64,000 nt of DNA from contig CAZSYX010000001.1 of the NCBI GenBank assembly GCA_964610575.1, forward strand, positions 62,001 through 126,000, written 5' to 3'. Under the pieces are notes generated by a model, which ran no database searches, had not been told where the DNA came from, and saw only the letters and a program-made list of their open reading frames with translations. Made by a program: the position numbers and the translations under genes. This stretch comes from JADJWR01 sp964610575. GTDB taxonomy: Bacteria > Pseudomonadota > Gammaproteobacteria > Burkholderiales > Burkholderiaceae_F. Of the stretch, positions 1 to 7,737 are shown one piece after another; the first letter of the stretch is position 1; every line of letters begins with the position of its first letter.

Positions 1-233
1 AGCGCCTCCTGGAACACCACGCTGGTGACCGTGTCGCTTCCCGCGCCACCGAACTCGGGCGCGTAGCGCAGGCCGAGCCAGCCGAGCGTGCCCATCTTGC
101 GCAGCACCTCGCGCGGCACGCGGCCGGCCTCGTCCCAGGCGAGCGCGTTGGGCTCCACCTGCTGCTGCACGAAGCGCGCGACCTGCCGGCGCAGGTCGGC
201 ATGCTCGGCGCGGACGCAGGGCGAGTCGGTCAC
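1..233 (-). CDS. acyl-CoA dehydrogenase, N-terminal part (cut by window edge)
   Basis: Only the first 77 codons are inside the window. They start at a GTG and continue off the left edge. The peptide has the helical N-terminal domain pattern of acyl-CoA dehydrogenases: VEPNALAWDE, then VPREVLRKMGTLGWLGL, then APEFGGAGSD, the usual flavin-domain entry. An in-frame stop lies just upstream, so GTG is the best start. It follows a small membrane-protein gene and methylcrotonyl-CoA carboxylase beta on the same strand, so it probably belongs to the same branched-chain acyl-CoA catabolic cluster. The substrate cannot be told from this fragment. Confidence 0.8.
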   Translation of the reverse strand, partial: MTDSPCVRAEHADLRRQVARFVQQQVEPNALAWDEAGRVPREVLRKMGTLGWLGLRYAPEFGGAGSDTVTSVVFQEA

Positions 234-237
234 CGCG

Positions 238-480
238 TCACTCGATCAGGCGAAACAGCAGCCACACCAGCAGCACCGCCTGCGCCGCCAGCATGGCGAA
301 GGCGCCGTATTCGCCGCGGCGGGTCCCTTCGAAGACGGAGCGCAGCGTCAGCGCCGCGATGATCCCCATCGACAGCCAGGCGAGCGCAGCAAGCGCGCTG
401 CCGCCGCCGCCGGGGCCTTCGTCGCGCCCGTCTCGCAGTGCGATAGCGCCGTAAGCCAGCGCGCCGGCAAGGGCGGTCAT
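238..480 (-). CDS. small hydrophobic membrane protein, unknown function
   Basis: About 80 residues with an N-terminal hydrophobic segment, a short Gly/Asp/Arg-rich loop (GRDEGPGGGG), a second hydrophobic segment and a C-terminal one ending in LLVWLLFRLIE. This suggests two or three membrane helices. The chosen ATG has GGAG about ten bases upstream; a GTG at 522 would add 14 residues. It sits between mccB and an acyl-CoA dehydrogenase and reads in the same direction, overlapping the gap before the next start only slightly. I do not recognise the family. The codon use and third-position GC match the neighbours, which supports a real gene. Confidence 0.6.
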   Translation of the reverse strand: MTALAGALAYGAIALRDGRDEGPGGGGSALAALAWLSMGIIAALTLRSVFEGTRRGEYGAFAMLAAQAVLLVWLLFRLIE

Positions 481-524
481 GCAGAGCGACTCCAGCAGGG
501 AGCGGTTGACGGCCACGGGCACCG

Positions 525-2129
525 CTACATCCGGAACACGCCGAACCGCGTCTCCGGGATCGGCGCGTTCAGCGCCGCGGAAAGCCCCAGCGCCAGCGTC
601 ATCCGCGTGTCGAGCGGATCGATCACGCCGTCGTCCCACATCCGTGCGCTGGCGTAATAGGGGTGGCCTTGCCGCTCGTACTGCTCGAGGATCGGCCTGC
701 GGAAGGCGGCCTCCTCCTCGGCGCTCCAGCTGCCGCCGCGTTCCTCGATGCCGTCGCGCCGCACGGTCGCCAGCACGCTGGCGGCCTGCTCGCCGCCCAT
801 GACGCTGATGCGCGCGTTCGGCCACATCCACAGGAAGCGGGGCGAATAGGCGCGGCCGCACATGCCGTAGTTGCCGGCACCGAACGAGCCGCCGATGATC
901 AGCGTGAACTTCGGCACCTGCGCGCAGGACACCGCGGTGACCATCTTGGCGCCGTGCCGCGCGATGCCCTCGTTCTCGTACTTCTTGCCGACCATGAAGC
1001 CGGTGATGTTCTGCAGGAAGACGAGCGGCACCTTGCGCTGGCAGCACAGCTCGATGAAGTGGGCCCCCTTCTGTGCGCTCTCGGAGAACAGGATGCCGTT
1101 GTTGGCGACGATGCCCACCGGCATGCCCTCGATCCAGGCGAAGCCGGTGACCAGCGTGGTGCCATAGCGCGCCTTCCACTCGTCGAACTCGCTGGCGTCG
1201 ACGATGCGGGCGATCACCTCGCGCACGTCGTACGGCTTGCGCGTGTCGGTGGGGATCACGCCGTACAGTTCCTCCGCGTTGCAGGCCGGCGGGCGCGGCT
1301 CGCGCAGCAGCTGGTGCTGCGGCTTGACGTAGTTGGTGGTGGCCATGATGCGGCGGGCCAGCGCCAGCGCGTGCGCGTCGTTCACCGCGAGATGGTCGGC
1401 CACACCGCTCATCCGCGTGTGCACGTCGCCGCCGCCGAGTTCCTCGGCGCTGACCACCTCGCCGATGGCCGCCTTCACCAGCGGCGGGCCGCCGAGGAAG
1501 ATCGTGCCCTGCTCGCGCACGATGATCGACTCGTCCGACATTGCCGGCACGTAGGCGCCGCCGGCCGTGCACGAGCCCATCACCACCGCGATCTGCGGGA
1601 TGCCCATCGCCGAGAGCGTGGCCTGGTTGTAGAAGATGCGGCCGAAGTGCTCGCGGTCGGGGAAGACGTCGTCCTGGTTCGGCAGGTTGGCGCCGCCGGA
1701 GTCGACCAGGTAGATGCAGGGCAGTCTGTTCTCGCGCGCGATCTCCTGCGCGCGCAGGTGCTTCTTGACCGTCATCGGGAAGTAGGTGCCGCCCTTGACG
1801 GTGGCGTCGTTGCAGACGATCACGCACTCGCGCCCGGCCACGCGGCCGACGCCGGTGATGATGCCGGCGCACGGCGCCTCGTCCTTGTACATGCCGTGCG
1901 CGGCCAGTTGCGACAGCTCGAGGAAAGGCGTGCCGGGGTCGAGCAGCAACTGCACGCGGTCGCGCGGCGGCAGCTTGCCGCGAGCGGTGTGCTTGGCGCG
2001 CGCGGCCTCGCCGCCGCCGAGTCCGGCGCGCGCGACCTGCGCCTTCAGGTCGGCCACGAGCAGCCGCATGTTCTCGGCCGCAGCGCGGAACTCGTCGGCG
2101 CGAGGGTTCAGTCGGGTCTGCAGGATCAT
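525..2129 (-). CDS. mccB: methylcrotonyl-CoA carboxylase, carboxyltransferase (beta) subunit
   Basis: A 534-residue carboxyltransferase of the acetyl-CoA carboxylase superfamily. With the biotin-carrying alpha subunit it carboxylates 3-methylcrotonyl-CoA, the third step after transamination in leucine breakdown. The N-terminal half has VDSGGANLPNQ and the oxyanion-type glycine-rich stretch MGSCTAGGAYVPAMSDE. The C-terminal half has NNGILFSESAQKGAHFIELC and GGSFGAGNYGMCGRAY, both characteristic of the methylcrotonyl/geranyl-CoA branch. The length matches the family. The alpha subunit and the hydratase are not in the window and may lie to the left. Geranyl-CoA carboxylase is the main alternative, but isovaleryl-CoA dehydrogenase nearby favours leucine. 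Confidence 0.93.
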   Translation of the reverse strand: MILQTRLNPRADEFRAAAENMRLLVADLKAQVARAGLGGGEAARAKHTARGKLPPRDRVQLLLDPGTPFLELSQLAAHGMYKDEAPCAGIITGVGRVAGRECVIVCNDATVKGGTYFPMTVKKHLRAQEIARENRLPCIYLVDSGGANLPNQDDVFPDREHFGRIFYNQATLSAMGIPQIAVVMGSCTAGGAYVPAMSDESIIVREQGTIFLGGPPLVKAAIGEVVSAEELGGGDVHTRMSGVADHLAVNDAHALALARRIMATTNYVKPQHQLLREPRPPACNAEELYGVIPTDTRKPYDVREVIARIVDASEFDEWKARYGTTLVTGFAWIEGMPVGIVANNGILFSESAQKGAHFIELCCQRKVPLVFLQNITGFMVGKKYENEGIARHGAKMVTAVSCAQVPKFTLIIGGSFGAGNYGMCGRAYSPRFLWMWPNARISVMGGEQAASVLATVRRDGIEERGGSWSAEEEAAFRRPILEQYERQGHPYYASARMWDDGVIDPLDTRMTLALGLSAALNAPIPETRFGVFRM

Positions 2130-2275
2130 TGCTCTGGACGTGTCGGCACGGACAAACAGGGCAGAAACATTGCCAGCCGCATGGTAGTGCGATTACGCGC
2201 GCGGCGCGTGTCCAACGGATGCGGCCCTCGCTCGGCGGTGGCCGCTTGTGTCGCTTGCCGGCCGTGCCCGGTCGG

Positions 2276-3505
2276 TCAGCGCGCCGGTGCCTGTCGGCGA
2301 TGGCGCGAGAAGTGCAGCGCCGCGAGCGCCAGCGCGGCGAAGGCGAGCAGGGCGGACAGGAAGAACGGCGCGCCCATCCTCCAGTCGTCGGCCGGCAGAT
2401 GGCTCACTGCAGCCAGCAGCGGCGCGCCGGCCAGCGGAGCGATGATTGCCACCAGGCTGGCCAGCGACGACAGCGCGCCCATCGCCAGTCCCTGCTCGCT
2501 GGGCGAAGCGGCCTTCGACACGATCGCGTGCAGCGCCGGCCCGACGGTGAAACCGAGCAGGTTGGCGGCGATGATCGCGTACATCATCCAGCCCGCGGTC
2601 GCCAGGCCGTAGGCGGCGTAGGCCACGGCGGCCGAGGCGAGTCCCGCCAGCACCAGCTTCCGCTCGCCGACATGCTTCAGCAGCATGCCGAGCAGCCCGC
2701 CCTGCACCAAGGCCACCGCAAGGCCGACGACGAACAGCGACAGCCCCGCCTCGCGTGGTCCCCAGCCAAAGCGGAAACCGGTGTAAAGCACCCAGACGCT
2801 GTGCAGGATGAATTGCGCCAGGTTGAGCAGTGCAAACACCGCCACCAGCAGGCCGACGCCGGCGAGTCTGGTCAGCCCGTTCAGCGCCGCCAGCGGATTG
2901 GCCCGCGACAGGTCGATTCGCTTGCGCCGCTGCGCCGGCAGCGACTCGGGCAGGACAAGAAGGCCGTAAGCGAAGTTGACGAACGACAGGCCGGCGGCGA
3001 CGAAGAAGGGCAGGCGGATATCGATGTGGCCGAGCAGTCCGCCGAGCATCGGCCCGAGCACGAAGCCGATGCCGAAGGCGGCACCGATCATGCCGAAGCC
3101 GCGCGCGCGCCTCTCCGGCGAACTGATGTCGGCGACGTAGGCGTTGGCCACCGAGAAGTTGGCGGCCAGCGCGCCGCCGAAGACGCGCGTGGCCACCAGC
3201 GCGGCGAGCGAACCCACCAACGGCGTGGCGGCAAACATGATGCCCATGCCGGTGATGGACACCAGCAGCACCGGCCGGCGTCCAAAGTGGTCGCTGAGCG
3301 CGCCGAGCAGCGGCGCGCAGAGGAATTGCATGCCGCCGAAGGCGAGCAGCATCGCGCCATACCAGTACGACTGTGCTTCACGGCTTTCGGCGAACTGGCC
3401 GACGATCGCCGGCAGCACGGGCAGCAGCAGGCCGATGCCCATCACGTCCAGCAGGACGGTGACCAGGATGAACGGCAGCGCGGCCGAGCGGCGTCTCATC
3501 GCCAT
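2276..3505 (-). CDS. MFS exporter, TetA-like (drug:H+ antiporter) family
   Basis: A 409-residue integral membrane protein with about twelve hydrophobic helices. Helix 1 (FILVTVLLDVMGIGLLLPVLP) and the loop 2-3 motif GALSDHFGRRPVLLVS are the signature of the TetA/TCR-like drug exporters of the major facilitator superfamily. Such proteins exchange a small-molecule substrate for protons across the inner membrane. The substrate cannot be predicted. Two ATG codons (3505 and 3499) lie together at the start and neither has a clear ribosome binding site. It lies between a GST gene and mccB in a same-strand run, but the 146-base gap before mccB suggests that mccB may have its own promoter. Confidence 0.85.
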   Translation of the reverse strand: MAMRRRSAALPFILVTVLLDVMGIGLLLPVLPAIVGQFAESREAQSYWYGAMLLAFGGMQFLCAPLLGALSDHFGRRPVLLVSITGMGIMFAATPLVGSLAALVATRVFGGALAANFSVANAYVADISSPERRARGFGMIGAAFGIGFVLGPMLGGLLGHIDIRLPFFVAAGLSFVNFAYGLLVLPESLPAQRRKRIDLSRANPLAALNGLTRLAGVGLLVAVFALLNLAQFILHSVWVLYTGFRFGWGPREAGLSLFVVGLAVALVQGGLLGMLLKHVGERKLVLAGLASAAVAYAAYGLATAGWMMYAIIAANLLGFTVGPALHAIVSKAASPSEQGLAMGALSSLASLVAIIAPLAGAPLLAAVSHLPADDWRMGAPFFLSALLAFAALALAALHFSRHRRQAPAR

Positions 3506-3568
3506 GGTGGAGCCGCGTGTTGCGGCGCAACCCGCTTGCTGATCGGGCGACTCACCGGCAGGCCGAGC

Positions 3569-4195
3569 TCATGGCGACGGCATGGCGCTGATGCCGTGCT
3601 GCTGCAGGCAGCGTTGCAGCCAGGCGCGCACGGCTGGGTAACCGGCCAGGTCGAAGCCGCCTTCGTCGGCGCGGTGCGTGTAGGCGAACAGCCCGATGTC
3701 GGCGATCGAGAACCTGCCGGCAGCGAAGAACCGCTGCCGTGAGAGGTGCTGCTCCATCACCGCCAGTGCCGCGTGGCCGCGGCGCGTCAGTTCGGGCAGC
3801 CGGGGATCGTCGTCGCGCTTCAGGAACTTTCGGATGAAGCGCGCCACGGCGATGCACGGCTCGTGCGAGTACTGCTCGAAGAACATCCAGGCGAGCGCCT
3901 GCGCGCGCGCCAGGCGGTCTCCCGGCCATAGCTGGCTGCCGTCGGCGAGGTAGCAGAGGATGGCGTTCGACTCGGGCAGGAAGGTGTGGTCGTCGATCTG
4001 CAGCACCGGCACCTCGCCGTTCGGGTTCATCGCCAGGAACTCGGGCGTGCGCGTCTCGCCCTTGAGGACGTCGATCTCGTGCCAGCGGTACGGCAGGTCG
4101 AGCGCGTCGAGCGCCAGCCGCACCTTGTGGCAGTTGCCGCTGGTGCTGGTGCCGAAGACGCGGTGCGGCAGCAAAGGCGAAATGGGATGCGGCAT
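3569..4195 (-). CDS. glutathione S-transferase family protein
   Basis: About 208 residues. An N-terminal thioredoxin-like domain has SGNCHKVRLALDAL, with the Ser/Cys region of the glutathione site, then the cis-proline motif NPNGEVPVLQ and the gamma-glutamyl-binding ESNAILCYLA. A C-terminal helical domain follows, with FSIADIGLFAYTH, the N-capping box region of GSTs. Starting at the ATG at 4195 removes a non-homologous extension and places the start just next to the stop of the upstream SMR gene. It probably conjugates or reduces an unknown electrophile in the cytoplasm. Confidence 0.88.
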   Translation of the reverse strand: MPHPISPLLPHRVFGTSTSGNCHKVRLALDALDLPYRWHEIDVLKGETRTPEFLAMNPNGEVPVLQIDDHTFLPESNAILCYLADGSQLWPGDRLARAQALAWMFFEQYSHEPCIAVARFIRKFLKRDDDPRLPELTRRGHAALAVMEQHLSRQRFFAAGRFSIADIGLFAYTHRADEGGFDLAGYPAVRAWLQRCLQQHGISAMPSP

Positions 4196-4196
4196 C

Positions 4197-4697
4197 TCAG
4201 TGGACCCGTGCGTCGGAGAACAGGTGGATGACGACCACGCCGGCAAGGATCAGCGCGATGCCGGCGAGTTCGCCGGCCTCCAGTGACTGGTCGAACAGTC
4301 GCCAGCCGATCAGCGTCACCAGCGCAATGCCGATCCCGGACCAGATCGCATAGACGAGACTGATCGGGATGGCGCGCAGCGCGCGTGTCATCGCCAGGAA
4401 GCAGACGAGGTAGGCCAGCCCGACGACGATCGACGGGCCGAGCCGGCTGAGACCGGCGCTGACCGACAAGGCGGAGGTGCCGGTGACGCCGGCAACGATT
4501 GCGATGGCGAGGAACAGATAGGCAACCCAGCGCCGCGGCCCGGGCGCTGGCACGTGCATCGACTCCCCGATGCGAGCGCCGGCGGCCGCGGCCAGGTCGG
4601 CCAGCGGCTCGTGCGCGCCCGGTTCGACGCCGAACAGTTCCCGTCCGGGATCTTCGTGCGGACCGGGCGGCGGTCCGGGATTCGCCGGCCCGTTCAC
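4197..4697 (-). CDS. SMR-family membrane protein with N-terminal extension, lacking the conserved Glu
   Basis: A small multidrug resistance (EmrE-type) protein of 166 residues from the coupled start. Its ATG overlaps the stop of the preceding SMR gene (ATGA). Roughly the first 50 residues are a Pro/Gly/Glu-rich hydrophilic extension, unusual for a family of about 110 residues. The four membrane helices follow, with the family motifs YAIWSGIGIALVTLIGW and AGIALILAGVVVIHLF. At the position of the proton/substrate-coupling glutamate of helix 1 (AEVIGT in the partner) this protein reads AGVTGT, so Glu is replaced by Gly. An internal ATG at 4559 would give a normal-length protein. It probably works as a heterodimer with the neighbour. 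Confidence 0.82.
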   Translation of the reverse strand: MNGPANPGPPPGPHEDPGRELFGVEPGAHEPLADLAAAAGARIGESMHVPAPGPRRWVAYLFLAIAIVAGVTGTSALSVSAGLSRLGPSIVVGLAYLVCFLAMTRALRAIPISLVYAIWSGIGIALVTLIGWRLFDQSLEAGELAGIALILAGVVVIHLFSDARVH

Positions 4698-5023
4698 CGT
4701 GGTGCTGCGCCGGAAAAGAACTGGATCACGACCACGCCGGCGACGATCAGCGCCAGGCCGAGGAGCGCCGGGGCGTCGAGCCGCTGCTTGAACAGGACCC
4801 AGCCGATCAGCGTGATCAGCGCCACGCCGGCGCCGGACCAGATCGCATAGGCGATGCCGACCGGGATGACCTTCAGCGCCAGCGACAGGAAATAGAACGC
4901 CGCGCCGTAGCCGACGATCACCACCAGCGACGGCAGCGGCCGCGTGAATCCCTCGGCCGCCTTCAGCGCCGAGGTGCCGATCACCTCGGCAGCGATCGCA
5001 ATGGCGAGATAGAAATAGGACAT
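4694..5023 (-). CDS. SMR-family multidrug efflux protein (EmrE-like)
   Basis: A 109-residue protein with four hydrophobic helices and a complete SMR signature: the essential membrane-embedded Glu in AIAAEVIGTSAL (helix 1), then GIAYAIWSGAGVALITLIGW (helix 3) and LIVAGVVVIQFFSG (helix 4). These proteins exchange protons for cationic drugs or guanidinium-type compounds. The stop overlaps the start of a second SMR gene, the arrangement of paired SMR transporters. Length and residues are standard for the family. Confidence 0.92.
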   Translation of the reverse strand: MSYFYLAIAIAAEVIGTSALKAAEGFTRPLPSLVVIVGYGAAFYFLSLALKVIPVGIAYAIWSGAGVALITLIGWVLFKQRLDAPALLGLALIVAGVVVIQFFSGAAPR

Positions 5024-5086
5024 CTCTTGTGCCGTCGAAGTAAGCGAGGAATCCGCCGGGACCGGCGGCGCTGCGCGTTGGCGGGC

Positions 5087-5698
5087 TCAGAACGGTCCGG
5101 TCGCCAGCCAGCGCTCCACCTGCGGCAGCCGGTCATGGCCCCAGAACATCTCGCCGTCGACGAAGATCGTCGGCGCGCCGAATACCCCGCGGGCGATCGA
5201 TTCGTCGACCAGCGCCTTGAGCCGGCCCTTGATCGCCGGCTCCTGCGCGCCGCGGGCGAGCTGCACCGGGTCGGCGCCGACCTCGGTGGCCAGCGCGCCG
5301 AGCACCTCCGGCTCGGCCAGGTTGCGGTCCTGCGAGAAATAGGCGCGCAACGCCGCGTGCAGGAAGCGCACCGCCATCCGTTCATCCTGTGCCTGCAGCC
5401 AGAGAAAGGCGCGTGCCGCGCCGACGGTGGCGATCGGGAACACGCTCGGGTGCCGGTACGGCACGCCGGCAAAGCGCGCGCTGCGCTCGAAATCGTGCGC
5501 GAAATAGGTGGCCTTCGGCGGCACCAGTTCGGTGAGCGGCACGCCGCCGGTGGTCCTGAAGATCACGCCGAGCAGGGTCGGCTTGAAGGCCACCTGACGG
5601 CCATGGCGGGCCGCGAGTTCCTCGATCTTCTCGCTGGCGAGATACGAGTAGGGAGAGGAGAAATCGAACCAGAACTCGATCGGGGCGGCCATCGGCAT
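5087..5698 (-). CDS. 2-hydroxychromene-2-carboxylate isomerase / DsbA-family protein
   Basis: A 203-residue protein of the HCCA isomerase (kappa-class GST, DsbA-like) family. The N-terminus IEFWFDFSSPYSYLA carries the catalytic Ser of this family in place of the CxxC of DsbA. Near the C-terminus GVFGAPTIFVDGEMFWGHDR is the cis-proline and substrate-binding region. In naphthalene degradation the enzyme isomerises 2-hydroxychromene-2-carboxylate. Here no aromatic-degradation genes surround it, so the true substrate is unknown. A second ATG two codons in is an equally good start. Confidence 0.88.
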   Translation of the reverse strand: MPMAAPIEFWFDFSSPYSYLASEKIEELAARHGRQVAFKPTLLGVIFRTTGGVPLTELVPPKATYFAHDFERSARFAGVPYRHPSVFPIATVGAARAFLWLQAQDERMAVRFLHAALRAYFSQDRNLAEPEVLGALATEVGADPVQLARGAQEPAIKGRLKALVDESIARGVFGAPTIFVDGEMFWGHDRLPQVERWLATGPF

Positions 5699-5708
5699 CC
5701 TTGGCAGG

Positions 5709-6473
5709 TCAGGTGAGCGGCGCGCAGTGCACGCGCAGCCGGTAGCGAAGCGCGATCATGCCATCGCTGCTGCTGGCGTCGAACAGCAGCCGCAGCGCCG
5801 CCATCAACGGCTCATGCTGCGGCGTGCCGGGCGCCGGCAGGTACGAGGCCGAGGAAGCGAGCGCGGCCATCGTCGCGAAGTCGAGCCGGCGCACGTGCGC
5901 GAACTCGGCCATCTCGGGCACGCGGCCGAAGAACTCGGCAAGCGCCTCCGGGTCGACGTGGCGGGTGCGGATCCTGTCGTAGTCGCGGCCGAAGCGATGG
6001 CAGAGCCGCTCGTAGCCTTCGGCGAATGGGTCGCCGGTGATCTCGCGGTCATTCCACATCAGCGCCGCCCAGCCGCCCGGCACGAGGAGGCGCAGCGCCT
6101 CGGTGCGGGCACGCGGCGGGTCGAACCAGTGGAAGGCCTGGCCGGCGATGGCCAGTTGCGCGCAACGGTCCGGCAGGCCGGTGGCCTCTGCCGTGCCCTT
6201 GACGCTGCGGTAACGCGGATAGGTGGCAAGGAAACGGTCGCCGCTTTCGCGCATCGCATCGTTGGGCTCGACGCCGATCACCGCATAGCCGGCGCGCAGG
6301 AAGGGCTCGGCCGACAGGCCGGTGCCGACACCCAGATCGACCACCGGCGAGCCTTTCGCCAGTGCACCGGCACGCTCCAGATGAGCGACAACCGCATCGG
6401 GGTAGTTCGGCCGCGCACGCACGTAGGCGTCGGCGCGGTCCGAGAAGCGCTCGGTGGAGTTGAGTCCGCTCAT
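5709..6473 (-). CDS. class I SAM-dependent methyltransferase
   Basis: A 254-residue protein. Motif I is PVVDLGVGTGLSAEPFL (about residues 43-59), with the acidic end of strand 2 in VIGVEPNDAM, then a post-motif region AGQAFHWFDPPRARTEALR typical of the UbiE/COQ5-like methyltransferase group. It should transfer a methyl group from S-adenosylmethionine to an unidentified small molecule. The start ATG overlaps the stop of the upstream dapB-like gene (ATGA), so the two are probably translationally coupled. Confidence 0.88.
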   Translation of the reverse strand: MSGLNSTERFSDRADAYVRARPNYPDAVVAHLERAGALAKGSPVVDLGVGTGLSAEPFLRAGYAVIGVEPNDAMRESGDRFLATYPRYRSVKGTAEATGLPDRCAQLAIAGQAFHWFDPPRARTEALRLLVPGGWAALMWNDREITGDPFAEGYERLCHRFGRDYDRIRTRHVDPEALAEFFGRVPEMAEFAHVRRLDFATMAALASSASYLPAPGTPQHEPLMAALRLLFDASSSDGMIALRYRLRVHCAPLT

Positions 6474-7273
6474 TGCATCACGGTGTCGAGCCCGCGTTTC
6501 ACGCCGGTGAGCGTGTGCACGCGGCGGATCGCCAGCAGCGCGCCGCCGACATAGGGTTCGGCGCTCTCGCCGGAGTCGTGGCGGATCTGCAACCGCTCGC
6601 CGCGCCCGCCGAAGATGGCCTCGACGCTGATCATGTAGCCGGGGACGCGCACCGAGTGCACCTGCACGCCGTTCAGGCGAGCGCCGCGCGCCTCGCGCGG
6701 CCCGCGCACCTTCTCCAGCGGCACGTCCAGCTTCGCCTCCTTGATGTGGCCCAGCCGCACCGACAGCTCGCGCGCGGTGCCGCTCGGCGCGTCGATCTTC
6801 GTCTCGTGCGCGTAGTCGACGATCTCGAAGTGGTCGAGATACGCCGCCGCCATTTCGGCGAACTTCATCATCAGCACCGCAGTGATCGCGAAGTTGCCGC
6901 AGGCGAGCACCGCGCGCTGGTGCTGGCGCGCAGCACGACCGATCTCCTCGTAGTCGGTGTCGGAGAGCCCGGAGGTGCCGACCACGACGTGGCAGCCCGC
7001 CGCCAGCGCGGCGAGGATGTTGGCCTTGGCCGAGTCGGGCTTGGTGTATTCGACGAACACGTCGGCAGGCGTGGCGAGCGCCTCGGCCGCGGTGGTGTGC
7101 ACCGGGCAGTCGAGCTTGGGCTCGCCGAGCGCTTCGCCGAGGCGCTGGCCGGCGTGCCGGCGGCCGACCGCGCCGACCAGCCGCAGGTCGGATGCAGCGG
7201 CGATGCCGCGGGCCAGCGCCGAGCCAGCCCAGCCGGTGGCGCCGGCGAGGATGACGCGCAGGGGTTCAGCCAT
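6470..7273 (-). CDS. dihydrodipicolinate reductase-like protein (atypical DapB)
   Basis: A 267-residue Rossmann-fold reductase similar to DapB, the NAD(P)H-dependent step of lysine/diaminopimelate synthesis. The nucleotide-binding loop is GATGWAGSALARG (residues 11-23). EYTKPDSAKANI and VVVGTSGLSD match the cofactor and substrate loops, and KIDAPSGTA (159-167) is the DapB signature. In classical enzymes the residues before that Lys read HHRH; here they are AHET (155-158), so the first, catalytic His is replaced by Ala. It overlaps a VOC gene by eight bases and couples to a methyltransferase, away from other lysine genes. It may be a paralog with another substrate rather than the housekeeping DapB. 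Confidence 0.82.
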   Translation of the reverse strand: MAEPLRVILAGATGWAGSALARGIAAASDLRLVGAVGRRHAGQRLGEALGEPKLDCPVHTTAAEALATPADVFVEYTKPDSAKANILAALAAGCHVVVGTSGLSDTDYEEIGRAARQHQRAVLACGNFAITAVLMMKFAEMAAAYLDHFEIVDYAHETKIDAPSGTARELSVRLGHIKEAKLDVPLEKVRGPREARGARLNGVQVHSVRVPGYMISVEAIFGGRGERLQIRHDSGESAEPYVGGALLAIRRVHTLTGVKRGLDTVMQ

Positions 7274-7658
7274 GGGCAGCCTTCAGGTTGGCAATTTCGA
7301 TCAGGTTCATGTCCGGGTCGCGCACGTAGATCGACAGCAGCGGCCCGACGGCGCCGGTGCGCGCCACGGGTCCTTCGATGACCGCGATGCCGAGCGTCGC
7401 GAGGTGCACGGCGTACTGCTCGACCGGCGTGTCGGTCAGGAAGCACAGGTCGCCGGAGCCGGGCGTCGGCCGCTCGGCCTTCGGCTCGAATTCGTGACCG
7501 GCCAGATGCAGGTTGATCTTCTGCGTGCCGAAGGCCAGCGCCTTGCGGCCGCCGCCGAAGGTGACCTCCTGCATGCCGAGGGCGCGGGTGTAGAAGTCGA
7601 TCGCGGCCTGCAGGTCGCGCACCGTGAGCACCAGGTGATCGAGACTCTTGACGTTCAT
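7266..7658 (-). CDS. VOC-family (glyoxalase/bleomycin resistance fold) protein
   Basis: A 130-residue vicinal-oxygen-chelate protein. It begins with LDHLVLTVRDLQAAIDFYTRAL, where the His is the first metal ligand, and ends with IYVRDPDMNLIEIANL, where the Glu is the usual last metal ligand. The ATG at 7658 has a strong GGAGG a few bases upstream. Proteins of this subgroup are often annotated as VOC virulence-associated or lactoylglutathione lyase-like, but the reaction is not predictable. The 3' end overlaps the next gene by eight bases. Confidence 0.88.
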   Translation of the reverse strand: MNVKSLDHLVLTVRDLQAAIDFYTRALGMQEVTFGGGRKALAFGTQKINLHLAGHEFEPKAERPTPGSGDLCFLTDTPVEQYAVHLATLGIAVIEGPVARTGAVGPLLSIYVRDPDMNLIEIANLKAAHG

Positions 7659-7737
7659 CCGTCCTCCGTCGTGTGATGGGGTGCGGATCGCTTTCCGGCG
7701 GGCGACGCCGCGGTGAACGGCCACCGGCCGGGGTGCG

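Noticed and set aside
238..1872. A long frame overlapping mccB on the same strand
   Set aside because: Mostly a low-complexity Arg-rich shadow of mccB; only its final part (238-480) looks like a separate membrane protein.
6470..7273. Calling this the housekeeping dapB
   Set aside because: The catalytic His is replaced and the context is unrelated to lysine synthesis, so no gene symbol is given.
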